DNA of 64,000 nucleotides from an uncultured Methylibium sp. (GCF_902826655.1 NZ_CADEFR010000020.1:1-64000), one strand, 5' to 3'. Numbered from the stretch's first letter, positions 52,430-63,224 are shown. The notes: generated from the sequence alone by a model not told the origin. Program-made: numbers and translations.

Positions 52430-53730
52430 GACTTCGACCCCTCGACGCTCCCGGGCCCGACGCGCTGCGCCGGGGCCTGATCGGCCTGCCGCTGGCGCTT
52501 GCGGTGCCGGCGGCGCTGGCGCAGTTCCGCGTCGAGATCTCCGGCGTCGGCGCGACGCAGGTGCCGATCGCCATCGCCAGGTTTCGCGAGGAAGACAAGG
52601 CGCCGCAGCCGGTGGGCGCCATCATCCGTGCCGACCTCGAGCGCAGCGGCCTGTTCCGCAATCTCGACACCGCCGGCGTCACACTGGACGAGGGCTCGCG
52701 TCCCGCCATGAGCGACTGGCGCGGCCGCGGCGCCGACGCGCTGGTGGCCGGATCCGTGGCGCGGCTGGCCGACGGACGCCACGACGTGCGCTACCGGCTC
52801 TGGGACGTCGTCAAGGGCAGCGACCTGGGCGGGCAGGGCTATGCGGTACCGGCCGCGGACCTGCGGCTCGCCGCCCACCAGATCGCCGACGCCGTCTACG
52901 AAAAGCTCACCGGCGAGAAGGGCGTGTTCTCGACGCGCATCGCCTACGTCACCAAGGCAGCGGGTCGCCACACGCTGTGGGTGACCGATGCCGACGGCGA
53001 GAACGGCCAGACGGCGCTGGCCAGCCCCGAACCGATCATCTCGCCGGCCTGGTCGCCCGACGGGCGCGAACTGGCCTATGTCTCCTTCGAGAGCCGCAAG
53101 GCCGTGGTCTACGTGCAGGACGTCGGCTCGGGGCGGCGCCGCACGGTCGCCAGCTTCCGCGGGTCCAACAGCGCGCCGGCCTGGTCGCCCGACGGCCGGC
53201 AGCTGGCGCTGACGCTCAGCCGCGACGGCGGCTCGCAGCTCTACCTGATGAACCGCAACGGCGAGGACGTGCGGCGCCTCACCAGCAGCGGCGGCGCCAT
53301 CGACACCGAAGCGGCCTGGTCGCCCGACGGCAAGCAGATCTACTTCGTCAGCGACCGCGGCGGCAGCCCTCAGGTCTACCGCATGCCGGCCGCCGGCGGC
53401 AACCCCGAGCGGGTCACCTTCAACGGCAGCTACAACATCAGCCCGGCGCTCAGCCCCGACGGGCGCAGCATGGCTTTCATCACCCGTGACGGCGGCGCGT
53501 TCCGCCTGCAGGTCATGGACCTGGCCAGCGGAACCACGCGTTCCGTCAGCGACACCAAGGACGACGAGAGCCCGAGCTTCGCGCCCAACAGCCGGCTCAT
53601 CATCTACGCCACCCGCGACGGCGGCCGCGACGTGCTGATGACGACGACGCTGGACGGACGCATCAAGGCCCGCCTCGTGTCGACCCAGGCCGACGTGCGC
53701 GAGCCGGTATGGGGGCCCTACGGTCGTTGA
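52426..53730 (+). CDS. tolB: Tol-Pal system protein TolB
   Basis: 434 residues. A signal peptide (up to about residue 32, LPLALAVPAALA) precedes the N-terminal domain and a six-bladed propeller with repeated PAWSPDGR segments and a final SPSFAPNS. TolB binds Pal in the periplasm and links the Tol complex to the outer membrane and division site. tolQ, tolR and tolA are not in the window. pal and cpoB follow in the same order as in other proteobacteria. Confidence 0.95.
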   Translation: MRLRPLDAPGPDALRRGLIGLPLALAVPAALAQFRVEISGVGATQVPIAIARFREEDKAPQPVGAIIRADLERSGLFRNLDTAGVTLDEGSRPAMSDWRGRGADALVAGSVARLADGRHDVRYRLWDVVKGSDLGGQGYAVPAADLRLAAHQIADAVYEKLTGEKGVFSTRIAYVTKAAGRHTLWVTDADGENGQTALASPEPIISPAWSPDGRELAYVSFESRKAVVYVQDVGSGRRRTVASFRGSNSAPAWSPDGRQLALTLSRDGGSQLYLMNRNGEDVRRLTSSGGAIDTEAAWSPDGKQIYFVSDRGGSPQVYRMPAAGGNPERVTFNGSYNISPALSPDGRSMAFITRDGGAFRLQVMDLASGTTRSVSDTKDDESPSFAPNSRLIIYATRDGGRDVLMTTTLDGRIKARLVSTQADVREPVWGPYGR

Positions 53731-53787
53731 GGACCCGCCCGCCGGGCGTGTTTGCATTCGAGTGAAACCAAGCTACAGAGGAAGCCC

Positions 53788-54327
53788 ATGAAGACGATGA
53801 TCACCCGCTCCACCCCGGCCCTGGCCCTGCTGACCGCCCTGGTCCTGACCGCCTGCAGCTCGCCGGTCAAGCTCGACGAGCCGGCGGTCGAGAGCCGCAC
53901 CGCCACGCCGGTGGGCGGCGCGGGCGCCGGCGGCGCCAGCAGCGGCACCAGCCAGTCGCAGGTCGCGAGCGTCGATCTCTCGAAGGATGCGACCGCCGGC
54001 CTCGCCAAGGTCGTCTACTTCGACTTCGACAGCTACGTCGTCAAGGACGAGTACCGCCCGGTGATCGACGGCTACTCCAAGGCGCTGGGCGCCGACCGCA
54101 AGAAGCGTGTCGTCATCGAAGGCCACACCGACGAGCGCGGTGGCCGCGAGTACAACCTGGCCCTCGGGCAGAAGCGTGCCGAGGCCGTGGGCCGCTCGCT
54201 GACCCTGCTGGGCGTGCAGGACAGCCAGATCGAGTCGGTCAGCTACGGCAAGGAGCGCCCGGCTGCCACCGGCAGCGACGAGGCCGCCTGGGCCAAGAAC
54301 CGCCGCGCCGAACTGCGCGACCGATAG
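53788..54327 (+). CDS. pal: Peptidoglycan-associated lipoprotein Pal
   Basis: 179 residues. The lipobox LTAC (lipidated Cys at about 23) follows a short hydrophobic stretch, and a Gly/Ala-rich linker precedes the OmpA-like domain with VVYFDFDSY, IEGHTDERGGREYNLALGQKRA and SYGKERPA, which binds peptidoglycan. AGAGGAAG is a good ribosome binding site. It functions with TolB to anchor the outer membrane. Confidence 0.96.
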   Translation: MKTMITRSTPALALLTALVLTACSSPVKLDEPAVESRTATPVGGAGAGGASSGTSQSQVASVDLSKDATAGLAKVVYFDFDSYVVKDEYRPVIDGYSKALGADRKKRVVIEGHTDERGGREYNLALGQKRAEAVGRSLTLLGVQDSQIESVSYGKERPAATGSDEAAWAKNRRAELRDR

Positions 54328-54330
54328 GAC

Positions 54331-55200
54331 ATGGACCACCCCCGTTGCGGCTTCGCCGCTCCCCACGGGCCACGCAGGGGCCCCTTCGTGGCCCGAGGGC
54401 GCGCCGCTGGCGGACCGGCACAGCCGGTCCGCGGCGGCCGCCTGGTGCTGGGTGCCGTGCTATGGGCGGCAGCCTTGCTGGGTACCGGGACCGCGCAGGC
54501 GGGCCTGTTCGACGACGACGAGGCGCGCCGCGCCATCCTGGACGTGCGCGCGCGTGTCGAGCAAAGCGACAAGGCGGCCAAGGTGCGCCAGGATGAACTG
54601 AGCGCGCAGGTCGACCAGCTCAAGCGCAGCCTGCTCGAGCTCAACGCGACGATCGAGCAGCTGCGCAGCGACCTTGCGAAGCAGCGCGGTACCGATGAAC
54701 AGCTGCAGCGTGACGTCGCCGAACTCCAGCGCAAGCAGAAGGATGTGCAGCAGGGCGTCGACGAACGGCTGCGCAAGATGGAGCCGCAGAAGGTCACGCT
54801 GGACGGCAAGGAGTTCCTCGCAGACCCCGAGGAGACGCGCCTCTACGGCGATGCCGTCGGCCTGCTGCGGCAAGGCGAGTTCGCGCCGGCCGTGAATGCG
54901 CTGGCCGCCTTCCAGCGTCGCTACCCCACCAGCGGCTACGCCAGCGCGGCGCAGTACTGGCTGGCCAACGCGTACTACGGCAAGCGCGACTACAAGGAGG
55001 CGATTCCGGCCTTCCGCGCCTTGGTGAACGGTGCGCCCGACCATCCGCGCGCCCCCGAGGCGCTGTTGTCGATCGCCAACTGCCAGATCGAGCTGAAGGA
55101 TCCCAAGGCCGCGCGCAAGACGCTCGACGAACTGCTGAAGACCTATCCGAAGAGCGAGGCCGCGCAGGCCGGTCGAGAGCGCATCGCCTCGCTGAAGTGA
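54331..55200 (+). CDS. cpoB: Cell-division coordinator CpoB (YbgF-like)
   Basis: 289 residues. A coiled-coil region (about 60-145) with QLKRSLLELNATIEQLRSDL precedes TPR-like repeats in the C-terminal half (GYASAAQYWLANAYYG, APEALLSIANCQIEL). CpoB connects the Tol system with peptidoglycan synthesis during division. The signal peptide core is VLGAVLWAAALLGTGTAQA. The first 37 residues are an odd Arg/Gly/Pro-rich stretch encoded by three hairpin repeats, so the annotated ATG might not be the native start; a GTG at about 54444 is a shorter alternative. Confidence 0.88.
   Translation: MDHPRCGFAAPHGPRRGPFVARGRAAGGPAQPVRGGRLVLGAVLWAAALLGTGTAQAGLFDDDEARRAILDVRARVEQSDKAAKVRQDELSAQVDQLKRSLLELNATIEQLRSDLAKQRGTDEQLQRDVAELQRKQKDVQQGVDERLRKMEPQKVTLDGKEFLADPEETRLYGDAVGLLRQGEFAPAVNALAAFQRRYPTSGYASAAQYWLANAYYGKRDYKEAIPAFRALVNGAPDHPRAPEALLSIANCQIELKDPKAARKTLDELLKTYPKSEAAQAGRERIASLK
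54347..54430. repeat. Cassette of three perfect hairpins inside the cpoB 5' end
   Basis: GCGGC-TTC-GCCGC lies at 54347-54359, GGGCCACG paired with CGTGGCCC at 54367-54394, and GGACCGGC-ACA-GCCGGTCC at 54412-54430. They follow each other within 84 nt and resemble an extragenic REP-like element that landed in the translated region. Confidence 0.75.
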
Positions 55201-55210
55201 AGGCCACCTG

Positions 55211-55999
55211 GTGAATGCGGTGCCGCCGACGGCGTTGCCTCCGGTCGATGCCGATCTCGAGCGCCGCTTCGGCGGGCTCCGGCGACTCTATGGCGACGAC
55301 GGCTACGCGCGTCTGCGTGCGGCACGCGTGGCGCTGGTCGGCGTCGGTGGTGTCGGCTCCTGGGCGGCAGAGGCGCTGGCGCGCAGCGGCGTGGCGACGC
55401 TGGTGCTGATCGACCTCGATCACGTCGGCGAGTCCAACATCAACCGCCAGGTGCAGGCGCTCGATGCCACGCTCGGGCAAGCCAAGGTGCAAGCCCTGCG
55501 CGAGCGGATCGCACAGATCCACCCGGCGTGCGCCGTTCATGCGGTCGAGGAGTTTGCCGACGCCGAGAACTGGCCCGGCCTGCTGCCGACGCCGGTCGAC
55601 CTGCTGATCGACGCCTGCGACCAGGTGCGTGCCAAGGCGGTGCTGGCCGCGTGGGCCCTCGCGCAAGGCGTCTCGCTGGTGACGGTGGGTGCGGCAGGCG
55701 GCAAGCGCAAGGCCCAGGCGGTGGAGGTCGACGACCTGGCGAATGCGACGCACGATCCGCTGCTCGCGGCCCTGCGGCAGCGGCTGCGGCAGCATCACGG
55801 TGCGGCGCGCAAGGGCCTGATCGGCGTGCGCTGCGTGTTCTCGCGCGAGCCCGTCCGCGAGCCCGACGGCGGCTGCGACGTGGACGGCAGCCTCAATTGC
55901 CACGGCTACGGATCCACCGTCAGCGTGACGGCGACGTTCGGTCTGGTGGCGGCCGGCGAGGCGGTCGAGAGCCTCGTGGCGGGTGGTCGCCGAGCTTGA
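55211..55999 (+). CDS. tcdA: tRNA threonylcarbamoyladenosine dehydratase (CsdL/TcdA)
   Basis: 262 residues of the ThiF/MoeB/E1-like family. VALVGVGGVGSWAAEALARSG is the nucleotide loop, LIDLDHVGESNINRQ the E1-like adenylation motif and VDLLIDACDQVRAK continues it. TcdA converts t6A to cyclic ct6A in tRNAs reading ANN codons, which includes the two tRNA-Lys genes immediately downstream. GTG start at 55211; the stop overlaps the -35 hexamer of the tRNA promoter. Confidence 0.9.
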   Translation: MNAVPPTALPPVDADLERRFGGLRRLYGDDGYARLRAARVALVGVGGVGSWAAEALARSGVATLVLIDLDHVGESNINRQVQALDATLGQAKVQALRERIAQIHPACAVHAVEEFADAENWPGLLPTPVDLLIDACDQVRAKAVLAAWALAQGVSLVTVGAAGGKRKAQAVEVDDLANATHDPLLAALRQRLRQHHGAARKGLIGVRCVFSREPVREPDGGCDVDGSLNCHGYGSTVSVTATFGLVAAGEAVESLVAGGRRA

Positions 56000-56025
56000 G
56001 CCGCGACGACGGATCTGCTTATAAT
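55996..56025 (+). promoter_or_regulatory. Promoter of the tRNA-Lys pair
   Basis: TTGAGC at 55996-56001, an 18-bp spacer, and a perfect TATAAT at 56020-56025, placed 16 bp before the first tRNA base. The -35 overlaps the tcdA stop codon. Confidence 0.75.
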
Positions 56026-56040
56026 GAATGGCTCTACGGC

Positions 56041-56116
56041 GGGTTGTTAGCTCAGTCGGTAGAGCAGCGGACTTTTAATCCGTTGGTCGCAGGTTCGAAT
56101 CCTGCACAACCCACCA
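56041..56116 (+). tRNA. tRNA-Lys(TTT)
   Basis: 76 nt including encoded CCA. The acceptor stem GGGTTGT pairs with ACAACCC, the D-arm is TAGCTCAGTCGGTAGAGCA, and GGTTCGAATCC is the T-arm. The anticodon loop CTTTTAA puts TTT at positions 34-36, so it reads AAA/AAG. Confidence 0.97.
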
Positions 56117-56132
56117 CCGGGGTCGAATTCCC

Positions 56133-56208
56133 GGGCTCTTAGCTCAGTTGGTAGAGCAGCGGACTCTTAATCCGTAGGTCGAGTGTTCGAGTCACTCAGG
56201 GCCCACCA
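56133..56208 (+). tRNA. tRNA-Lys(CTT)
   Basis: 76 nt with encoded CCA, 16 nt after the first tRNA. The acceptor pairs GGGCTCT with AGGGCCC, with one G-U. The anticodon loop CTCTTAA gives CTT, so this second lysine isoacceptor reads AAG. The D-arm and anticodon stem are nearly identical to the first tRNA, suggesting duplication followed by anticodon change. Confidence 0.95.
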
Positions 56209-56213
56209 GAACG

Positions 56214-56244
56214 AAAGGCCTCGCACAACGTGCGAGGCCTTTTT
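56214..56244 (+). terminator. Rho-independent terminator of the tRNA operon
   Basis: AAAGGCCTCGCAC pairs perfectly with GTGCGAGGCCTTT around an AAC loop, ending in a TTTTT run. It follows the second tRNA by 5 nt. Confidence 0.95.
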
Positions 56245-56271
56245 CATTGGTGCTCTGGCTCGTCCTCGCGC

Positions 56272-56742
56272 TCAAGTCCTGCTGAACTCGATCGCACCCT
56301 GCGGCAGCAGGTAGAGGACCAGTGCACGACCGCCGCTGACGCTGGGCCTGTGAGCGGTGCCGGGACCGTAGACCACCCATCCGGCCGGGGCGCCGTCGAA
56401 CCGTGCGTCGCCCTCGAGCGGCATCACCAGATCGATCTCGCCGTTCGGGTGCGTGTGCTGCGGGCCGATGCAGTCGTCCATGTCGACGACGTCGACCGAG
56501 TAGCCCTGCGTGGCCGGCGTCGGCTTGATCACACGGCCGTAGCGGATGCCGCCGGCCTCGCGCTCGCACATCCAGCCCTCGGCGACTCCGTCGCGGCAGG
56601 CTTGGAACAGAGCCTCGTAGGTACGACTGCCCGGGCCGTGCTCGCGGTTCAGGTCGGAGGCCAGAGCCGCGTCGAGCGCTCGTCCCGCCACAGAGGCGGT
56701 GAGCCCGGCGATCAATGAGTGGAACTGGTCTGGCGCCATCAT
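56272..56742 (-). CDS. DUF4863-family protein beside the box operon
   Basis: 156 residues. A cupin-like half reads QHTHPNGEIDLVMPLEGDA, with GGIRYGRVIKPTPATQGYSVDVVDMDD before it. DUF4863 proteins include 4-hydroxylaminobenzoate lyase and are often found beside benzoyl-CoA oxidation clusters; the reaction here is unknown. It is divergent from boxC, so its promoter shares the intergenic region with operator-like sites. Confidence 0.75.
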   Translation of the reverse strand: MMAPDQFHSLIAGLTASVAGRALDAALASDLNREHGPGSRTYEALFQACRDGVAEGWMCEREAGGIRYGRVIKPTPATQGYSVDVVDMDDCIGPQHTHPNGEIDLVMPLEGDARFDGAPAGWVVYGPGTAHRPSVSGGRALVLYLLPQGAIEFSRT

Positions 56743-56765
56743 GGTCTCTGAGGTTCTGGAAAGAA

Positions 56766-56885
56766 AGCACTATAGTGCATGTGTTGGGTGAACTGACTGC
56801 ATCAGCTTTTAGAGAAGGAAGCGCTTGATCTCCATAAGAAAGTGCACTATGATGCAGAAACTACGGAGAAATGCACAATGATGCA
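56766..56885. promoter_or_regulatory. Operator region with three TGCA-N6-TGCA-like sites (BoxR/BzdR type)
   Basis: AGCACTATAGTGCA (56766-56779), TGCACTATGATGCA (56843-56856) and TGCACAATGATGCA (56872-56885) share the TGCA-N6-TGCA pattern reported for the BzdR/BoxR regulators of benzoate catabolism, which release DNA on binding benzoyl-CoA. The second covers the -10 element and the third lies 15-30 bp past it, so binding should block transcription of the operon. The first, nearer the DUF4863 start, deviates at one base and could control the divergent gene. Confidence 0.7.
56825..56853 (+). promoter_or_regulatory. Predicted sigma-70 promoter of the box operon
   Basis: TTGATC at 56825-56830, a 17-bp spacer and TATGAT at 56848-56853. 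The second operator-like site overlaps the -10. Confidence 0.65.
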
Positions 56886-56917
56886 TGTCTCTTGACTCAA
56901 CCCGCCGAGGAGCCTTC

Positions 56918-58618
56918 ATGACCGCCATGCATCCCGCCGAGCAAGCCGCCGTCGCCGCGCCGCCCATCGTCGACTACCGCACCGAGCCCGGCCGCTACAA
57001 GCACTGGAAGCTGGCGGTCGACGGCGCGATCGCGACGCTCTCGATGGCGGTGGCCGAGGACGGCGGCATCCGCCCCGGCTACAAGCTCAAGCTCAACAGC
57101 TACGACCTCGGTGTCGACGTCGAGTTGCACGATGCGGTGAATCGCCTGCGCTTCGAGCATCCCGAGGTGCAGACGGTGGTGCTGACCGGCGGGCGCGACC
57201 GCATCTTCTGCTCGGGCGCCAACATCTTCATGCTGGGCCTGTCGAGCCACGCGTGGAAGGTCAACTTCTGCAAGTTCACCAACGAGACGCGCAACGGCCT
57301 CGAGGATTCGTCGCGCAACGGCAGCCTCAAGTTCCTGGCTGCAGTCAACGGCGCCTGCGCTGGTGGCGGCTACGAGGTCGCGCTGGCCTGCGACGAGATC
57401 CTGCTGGTCGACGATCGCTCCTCGGCCGTCTCGCTGCCCGAGGTGCCGCTGCTCGGCGTGCTGCCCGGCACCGGCGGTCTGACGCGTGTCACCGACAAGC
57501 GCAAGGTACGCCATGACCTGGCCGACATCTTCTGCACCAGCGTCGAGGGCGTGCGCGGGCAGAAGGCAGTGGACTGGAAGCTGGTGGACGCGATCGCCAA
57601 GCCCGCGGTGTTCGCGCAGGCGGTGAAGGATCGCGCACTCGCGTTGGCCGCGCAGAGCCGGCGACCCGGGCCGGGGCAGGGCGCCGAGGGCGTGCTGCTT
57701 TCGCCGATCGAACGCACGCTCGATGCCGCTGGCGTGCACTACGCGACGATCGACGTGCAGATCGACCGCAGCAAGCGCACCGCGACGATCACCGCCAAGG
57801 CGCCGGCGTCGGCACCGCCGCAGGACATCGCTGCCATCGTCGCCGCCGGCGCCGCCTGGTGGCCGCTGCAGTTCGCGCGCGAGCTCGATGATGCGATCCT
57901 GCACCTGCGCACCAACGAGCTCGACATCGGCACCTGGCTGCTCAAGACGCGTGGCGACGCGCGAGCCGTGCTGGCCGCCGACGCCAGCCTGATTGCCCAC
58001 AAGGACCACTGGTTCGTGCGCGAGACCATCGGCCTGCTGCGCCGGACCTTCGCGCGGCTCGACGTGTCCTCGCGCTCGCTGTTCGCGCTGATCGACCGCG
58101 ACAGCTGCCTGGCCGGCAGCTTTGCCGAGTTCGCCTTCGCGGCCGACCGTGCCTACATGCTGGCCCTGCCTGACGCGCCCGACGCGGCGCCGAAGCTCAC
58201 GCTCGGCGAAGCCAGCTTCGGCCTGCTGCCGATGATCACCGGCGAGAGCCGCCTGCACCGGCGCTTCTACGGCATGTCGGCCCCGCTCGCGGCAGCGCGC
58301 GATTCGATCGGTCAGCCGCTCGACGCCGATGTCGCGATGGCGCACGGCCTCGTGACGGCCGCCCCCGACGACATCGACTGGGACGACGAGATCCGCATCG
58401 CGGTCGAGGAGCGTGCCGCGCTGTCGCCCGATGCGCTGACCGGTCTCGAGGCCAACCTGCGTTTCAACGGGCCCGAGACGATGTGGACCCGTGTGTTCGG
58501 GCGCCTGTCGGCCTGGCAGAACTGGATCTTCATCCGCCCCAACGCCGTCGGCCCCAAGGGTGCGCTCAAGGTCTACGGCACCGGCGAGAAGGCCCTGTTC
58601 GATTTCAACCGCGTCTGA
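56918..58618 (+). CDS. boxC: 2,3-epoxybenzoyl-CoA dihydrolase (benzoyl-CoA-dihydrodiol lyase)
   Basis: 566 residues. BoxC cleaves the ring of 2,3-epoxybenzoyl-CoA, releasing formate and 3,4-dehydroadipyl-CoA semialdehyde. The crotonase-type fold is seen in VVLTGGRDRIFCSGANIFMLGL, FLAAVNGACAGGGYEVALACDEI and VPLLGVLPGTGGLTR. The long C-terminal half is typical for BoxC and not for simple enoyl-CoA hydratases. ATG at 56918 has GAGGAG 6 nt upstream; an earlier in-frame ATG at 56885 lies inside an operator and lacks that site. Confidence 0.94.
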   Translation: MTAMHPAEQAAVAAPPIVDYRTEPGRYKHWKLAVDGAIATLSMAVAEDGGIRPGYKLKLNSYDLGVDVELHDAVNRLRFEHPEVQTVVLTGGRDRIFCSGANIFMLGLSSHAWKVNFCKFTNETRNGLEDSSRNGSLKFLAAVNGACAGGGYEVALACDEILLVDDRSSAVSLPEVPLLGVLPGTGGLTRVTDKRKVRHDLADIFCTSVEGVRGQKAVDWKLVDAIAKPAVFAQAVKDRALALAAQSRRPGPGQGAEGVLLSPIERTLDAAGVHYATIDVQIDRSKRTATITAKAPASAPPQDIAAIVAAGAAWWPLQFARELDDAILHLRTNELDIGTWLLKTRGDARAVLAADASLIAHKDHWFVRETIGLLRRTFARLDVSSRSLFALIDRDSCLAGSFAEFAFAADRAYMLALPDAPDAAPKLTLGEASFGLLPMITGESRLHRRFYGMSAPLAAARDSIGQPLDADVAMAHGLVTAAPDDIDWDDEIRIAVEERAALSPDALTGLEANLRFNGPETMWTRVFGRLSAWQNWIFIRPNAVGPKGALKVYGTGEKALFDFNRV

Positions 58619-58650
58619 GCCCCATTCCACCCGCAGTCCCAGGAGCCCGC

Positions 58651-60078
<1,428 letters not shown>

Positions 60079-60091
60079 TCGAGAAACTCCG

Positions 60092-61366
60092 ATGGACATG
60101 GCCGCCGACGTGCAGGTGATCAAGCAGCACCTGATCGATCCCGAGATCTGCATTCGCTGCAACACCTGCGAAGCCACGTGCCCGGTCGGCGCGATCACGC
60201 ACGACGATCGCAACTACGTCGTCAAGGCGGAGGTCTGCAATGCCTGCATGGCCTGCATCTCGCCATGCCCCACCGGGTCGATCGACAACTGGCGGACCAT
60301 GCCGCTGGTGCGCGCCTATTCGATCGAGGAGCAGCTGACCTGGGACGAGTTGCCCGTCGAGCTGACGGCCGAGCAGCTCGCTGCCGAGGGCGTCGCTCCG
60401 TCGGCGGCGACGGCGGTCGCCGACGCCACCCCGGCGCCGACGCCGGATGCCAGCGGCGAGGCGCCGTTCCAGTCGGCGGCCTGGGGCGCGACGCTGCCGC
60501 CCTGGTCGGCGGCGCACGCCTACACCAACCTCTACGGCCCCAAGAGCCCCACGACGGCCACGGTCGTCGGCAACTTCAACTGCACCGAGGCCGGCTACGC
60601 CAGCGAGACCCACCACGTCGTGCTGGACTTCGGCGCGATGCCCTTCCCGGTCCTGGAAGGCCAGTCGATCGGCATCGTGCCGCCGGGACTCGACGCACGC
60701 GGCAAGCCGCACACGGCGCGCCAGTACTCGATCGCCAGTCCGCGCAACGGTGAGCGGCCGGGCTACAACAACGTCTCGCTCACGGTGAAGCGCGTCACCG
60801 AAGACCACCAGGGCAAGCCGGTGCGCGGCGTGGCGTCCAACTACGTCTGCGATCTCAAGGTCGGCGACACGGTGCAGGTCATCGGACCGTTCGGCAGCAG
60901 CTTCCTGATGCCGAACCACCCCAAGTCGAACATCGTGATGGTCTGCACCGGCACCGGCAGCGCGCCGATGCGCGCAATGACCGAGTGGCGCCGCCGCCTG
61001 CGCCAGAGCGGCAAGTTCGAGTCCGGCAAGCTGATGCTCTTCTTCGGCGCGCGCACGCCGCAGGAGCTGCCGTACTTCGGGCCGCTGCAGAACCTGCCCA
61101 AGGACTTCATCGACATCAGCCTGGCGTTCTCGCGCCAGCCGGGCCAGCCCAGGCGCTACGTGCAGGACCTGATGCGCGAGCGCGCGCTCGACCTGGCCGC
61201 GCTGCTCAAGGACACCAACACCTTCGTCTACGTCTGCGGCCTCAAGAGCATGGAGGAGGGCGTGGTGCTGGCGCTGCGCGACATCGCCGAGCAGAGCGGC
61301 CAGTCCTGGGATGCGCTCGGCGCCGCGCTGAAGCGCGAAGGCCGTCTGCACCTCGAGACCTACTGA
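60092..61366 (+). CDS. boxA: Benzoyl-CoA 2,3-epoxidase, reductase subunit
   Basis: 424 residues. Two 4Fe-4S ferredoxin motifs lie at Cys20-23-26-30 and Cys49-52-55-59, then an Ala/Pro/Thr linker, then a ferredoxin-NADP reductase domain with [13 protein letters not shown] (FAD) and [14 protein letters not shown] (NADP). It passes electrons from NADPH to BoxB. The proposed start ATG at 60092 is one of two close candidates. Confidence 0.95.
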   Translation: MDMAADVQVIKQHLIDPEICIRCNTCEATCPVGAITHDDRNYVVKAEVCNACMACISPCPTGSIDNWRTMPLVRAYSIEEQLTWDELPVELTAEQLAAEGVAPSAATAVADATPAPTPDASGEAPFQSAAWGATLPPWSAAHAYTNLYGPKSPTTATVVGNFNCTEAGYASETHHVVLDFGAMPFPVLEGQSIGIVPPGLDARGKPHTARQYSIASPRNGERPGYNNVSLTVKRVTEDHQGKPVRGVASNYVCDLKVGDTVQVIGPFGSSFLMPNHPKSNIVMVCTGTGSAPMRAMTEWRRRLRQSGKFESGKLMLFFGARTPQELPYFGPLQNLPKDFIDISLAFSRQPGQPRRYVQDLMRERALDLAALLKDTNTFVYVCGLKSMEEGVVLALRDIAEQSGQSWDALGAALKREGRLHLETY

Positions 61367-61378
61367 ACCGACGCCGCG

Positions 61379-62779
61379 ATGAACCCGCCAGGACAAGCGC
61401 AACGTGATGCCGTCTTCGTGATCGGCGCCGGCATCATGGGCGCCGGCATCGCCCAGGTGGCGGCGCAGGCCGGGCATGCCGTGCTGCTGCACGACAGCCG
61501 CGAGGGCGCAGCGGCCGAAGCGCGGCGCAAGCTGGGCGAGACGCTGGCCGGGCTGGTCAGGAAAGGCCGGCTCGCCGACGAGGAGGCGGCAGCGGTGCTC
61601 GAGCGCATCCGCCCGGCCACGTCGCTGGCCGATGCGGCCGGCACGCGCCTGGTCGTCGAGGCCATCGTCGAGAACCTCGACATCAAGCGCGCGCTCTTCC
61701 GCGAGCTGGAGGCGATCGTCGGCGACGACTGCGTCCTGGCGTCCAACACCTCGTCGATCTCGATCACGGCGCTGGCCAACGGCCTGAAGCGGCCGGGGCG
61801 CTTCGTCGGCATGCACTTCTTCAACCCAGTGCCGCTGATGAAGCTGGTCGAGGTGGTGTCGGGCCTGCAGACGGATGCCACGGTGGCCGAAGCCATCTTC
61901 GATCTGTCCAAAGCCTGGGGCAAGGTGCCGGTGCATGCCCGGTCGACGCCGGGCTTCATCGTCAACCGGATCGCGCGGCCGTACTACGCCGAGACGCTGG
62001 CGCTGCTGCACGAGCGCGCGGCCGAGCCGGCGGTGCTGGACGCCTGCCTGCGCGGCGCGGGTTTCCGCATGGGGCCTTGCGAGCTGATGGACCTGATCGG
62101 CCACGACACCAACTTCGCGGTGACCGAGTCGGTGTTCCAGGCGAACTTCGGCGACAAGCGCTACCAGCCGTCGCTGGTGCAGCGCGAGATGGTCGACGGC
62201 GGCCTGCTCGGCCGCAAGACCGGCCGTGGCTTCTACGACTACGCCACGCCGCGACCCGCGCCGGCCGAGTCAGCGCCACGCAGCGCCGGCCCGATCGCCG
62301 AGACGGCCGCGTTCGGTCGCACCGATGGCCGCACCGCGACGCAGCGGGCCGCTGACGCCGGCCAGCGCGATGGTGCCGTGTTCGACTGGACCACCGGTCC
62401 GAATGCTGCCGCGCTGGCCTATGCCGTCAGCGCGACGGCGAGCGAGAACTACGCGGCCCAGGTCGCGCAGGCGATCGCGGCGGCTGGGCATGAGCCGCAG
62501 CGCATCGCCGACACGCCCGGCCTGGTGGTCGCGCGCACGCTGGCGATGCTGGTCAACGAGGCCGCCGACGCCGTGCAGCAGGGCGTGTGCAACGAGTCCG
62601 GCGCGGACCTGGCGATGAAGCTCGGCGTCAGCTACCCGGCCGGGCCCTTCGAATGGTTTGCGCGCTTCGGCGTGCGCGACATCGTGCAGTTGCTGGATCG
62701 CCTGGACGAGCACTACCGCGGCGAACGCTACCGCACCAGCCCCTGGCTGCGCCAGCGCGCCTGGGCCGCGGCGCGGTGA
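61379..62779 (+). CDS. paaH: 3-hydroxyacyl-CoA dehydrogenase (3-hydroxyadipyl-CoA type)
   Basis: 466 residues, the longer PaaH/FadB-like form. The NAD motif is VIGAGIMGAGIAQVAAQAG, the HxGMHFFNPVPLMKLVE-type region is intact, and a second dehydrogenase domain with PGLVVARTLAMLVNEAADA follows a linker. It should oxidise 3-hydroxyadipyl-CoA to 3-oxoadipyl-CoA in the lower box pathway. Its stop overlaps the MaoC gene by 4 nt. Confidence 0.9.
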   Translation: MNPPGQAQRDAVFVIGAGIMGAGIAQVAAQAGHAVLLHDSREGAAAEARRKLGETLAGLVRKGRLADEEAAAVLERIRPATSLADAAGTRLVVEAIVENLDIKRALFRELEAIVGDDCVLASNTSSISITALANGLKRPGRFVGMHFFNPVPLMKLVEVVSGLQTDATVAEAIFDLSKAWGKVPVHARSTPGFIVNRIARPYYAETLALLHERAAEPAVLDACLRGAGFRMGPCELMDLIGHDTNFAVTESVFQANFGDKRYQPSLVQREMVDGGLLGRKTGRGFYDYATPRPAPAESAPRSAGPIAETAAFGRTDGRTATQRAADAGQRDGAVFDWTTGPNAAALAYAVSATASENYAAQVAQAIAAAGHEPQRIADTPGLVVARTLAMLVNEAADAVQQGVCNESGADLAMKLGVSYPAGPFEWFARFGVRDIVQLLDRLDEHYRGERYRTSPWLRQRAWAAAR

Positions 62780-63224
62780 GGTTCGCGGACTTTCACGTCG
62801 GCCAGGTCATCGAGGCCGGGCCCTACGAGCTGACGGCCGACGAGATCCTGGCCTTCGCGCGGTCCTACGACCCGCAGTGGTTCCACACCGACCCCGACGC
62901 TGCGGCGAGTGGTCGGTTCGGCGGTCTGATCGCCAGCGGCTGGCACACCTGCGGCATCGCGATGCGGCTGGTGGCCGATGCAGCGCTCGCCGGATCGGAG
63001 TCCTTCGCCAGCCCGGGCCTGCAGTACGTGAAGTGGCCGCATCCGGTCCGTCCTGGCGACCACCTGAGCCTGCGCGCCGAGGTGATCGAGCTGCGCACGG
63101 CGCGCAGCCGCTCCGGTCTGGGTATCCTGCGCTGGCGCTGGAGGCTTTTCAACCAGCGCAAGATCGAGGTGCTCGACCTCGAAGCGACCAGCCTGTTCGA
63201 CCTGAGCTCGAGGAGCGAACCGTC

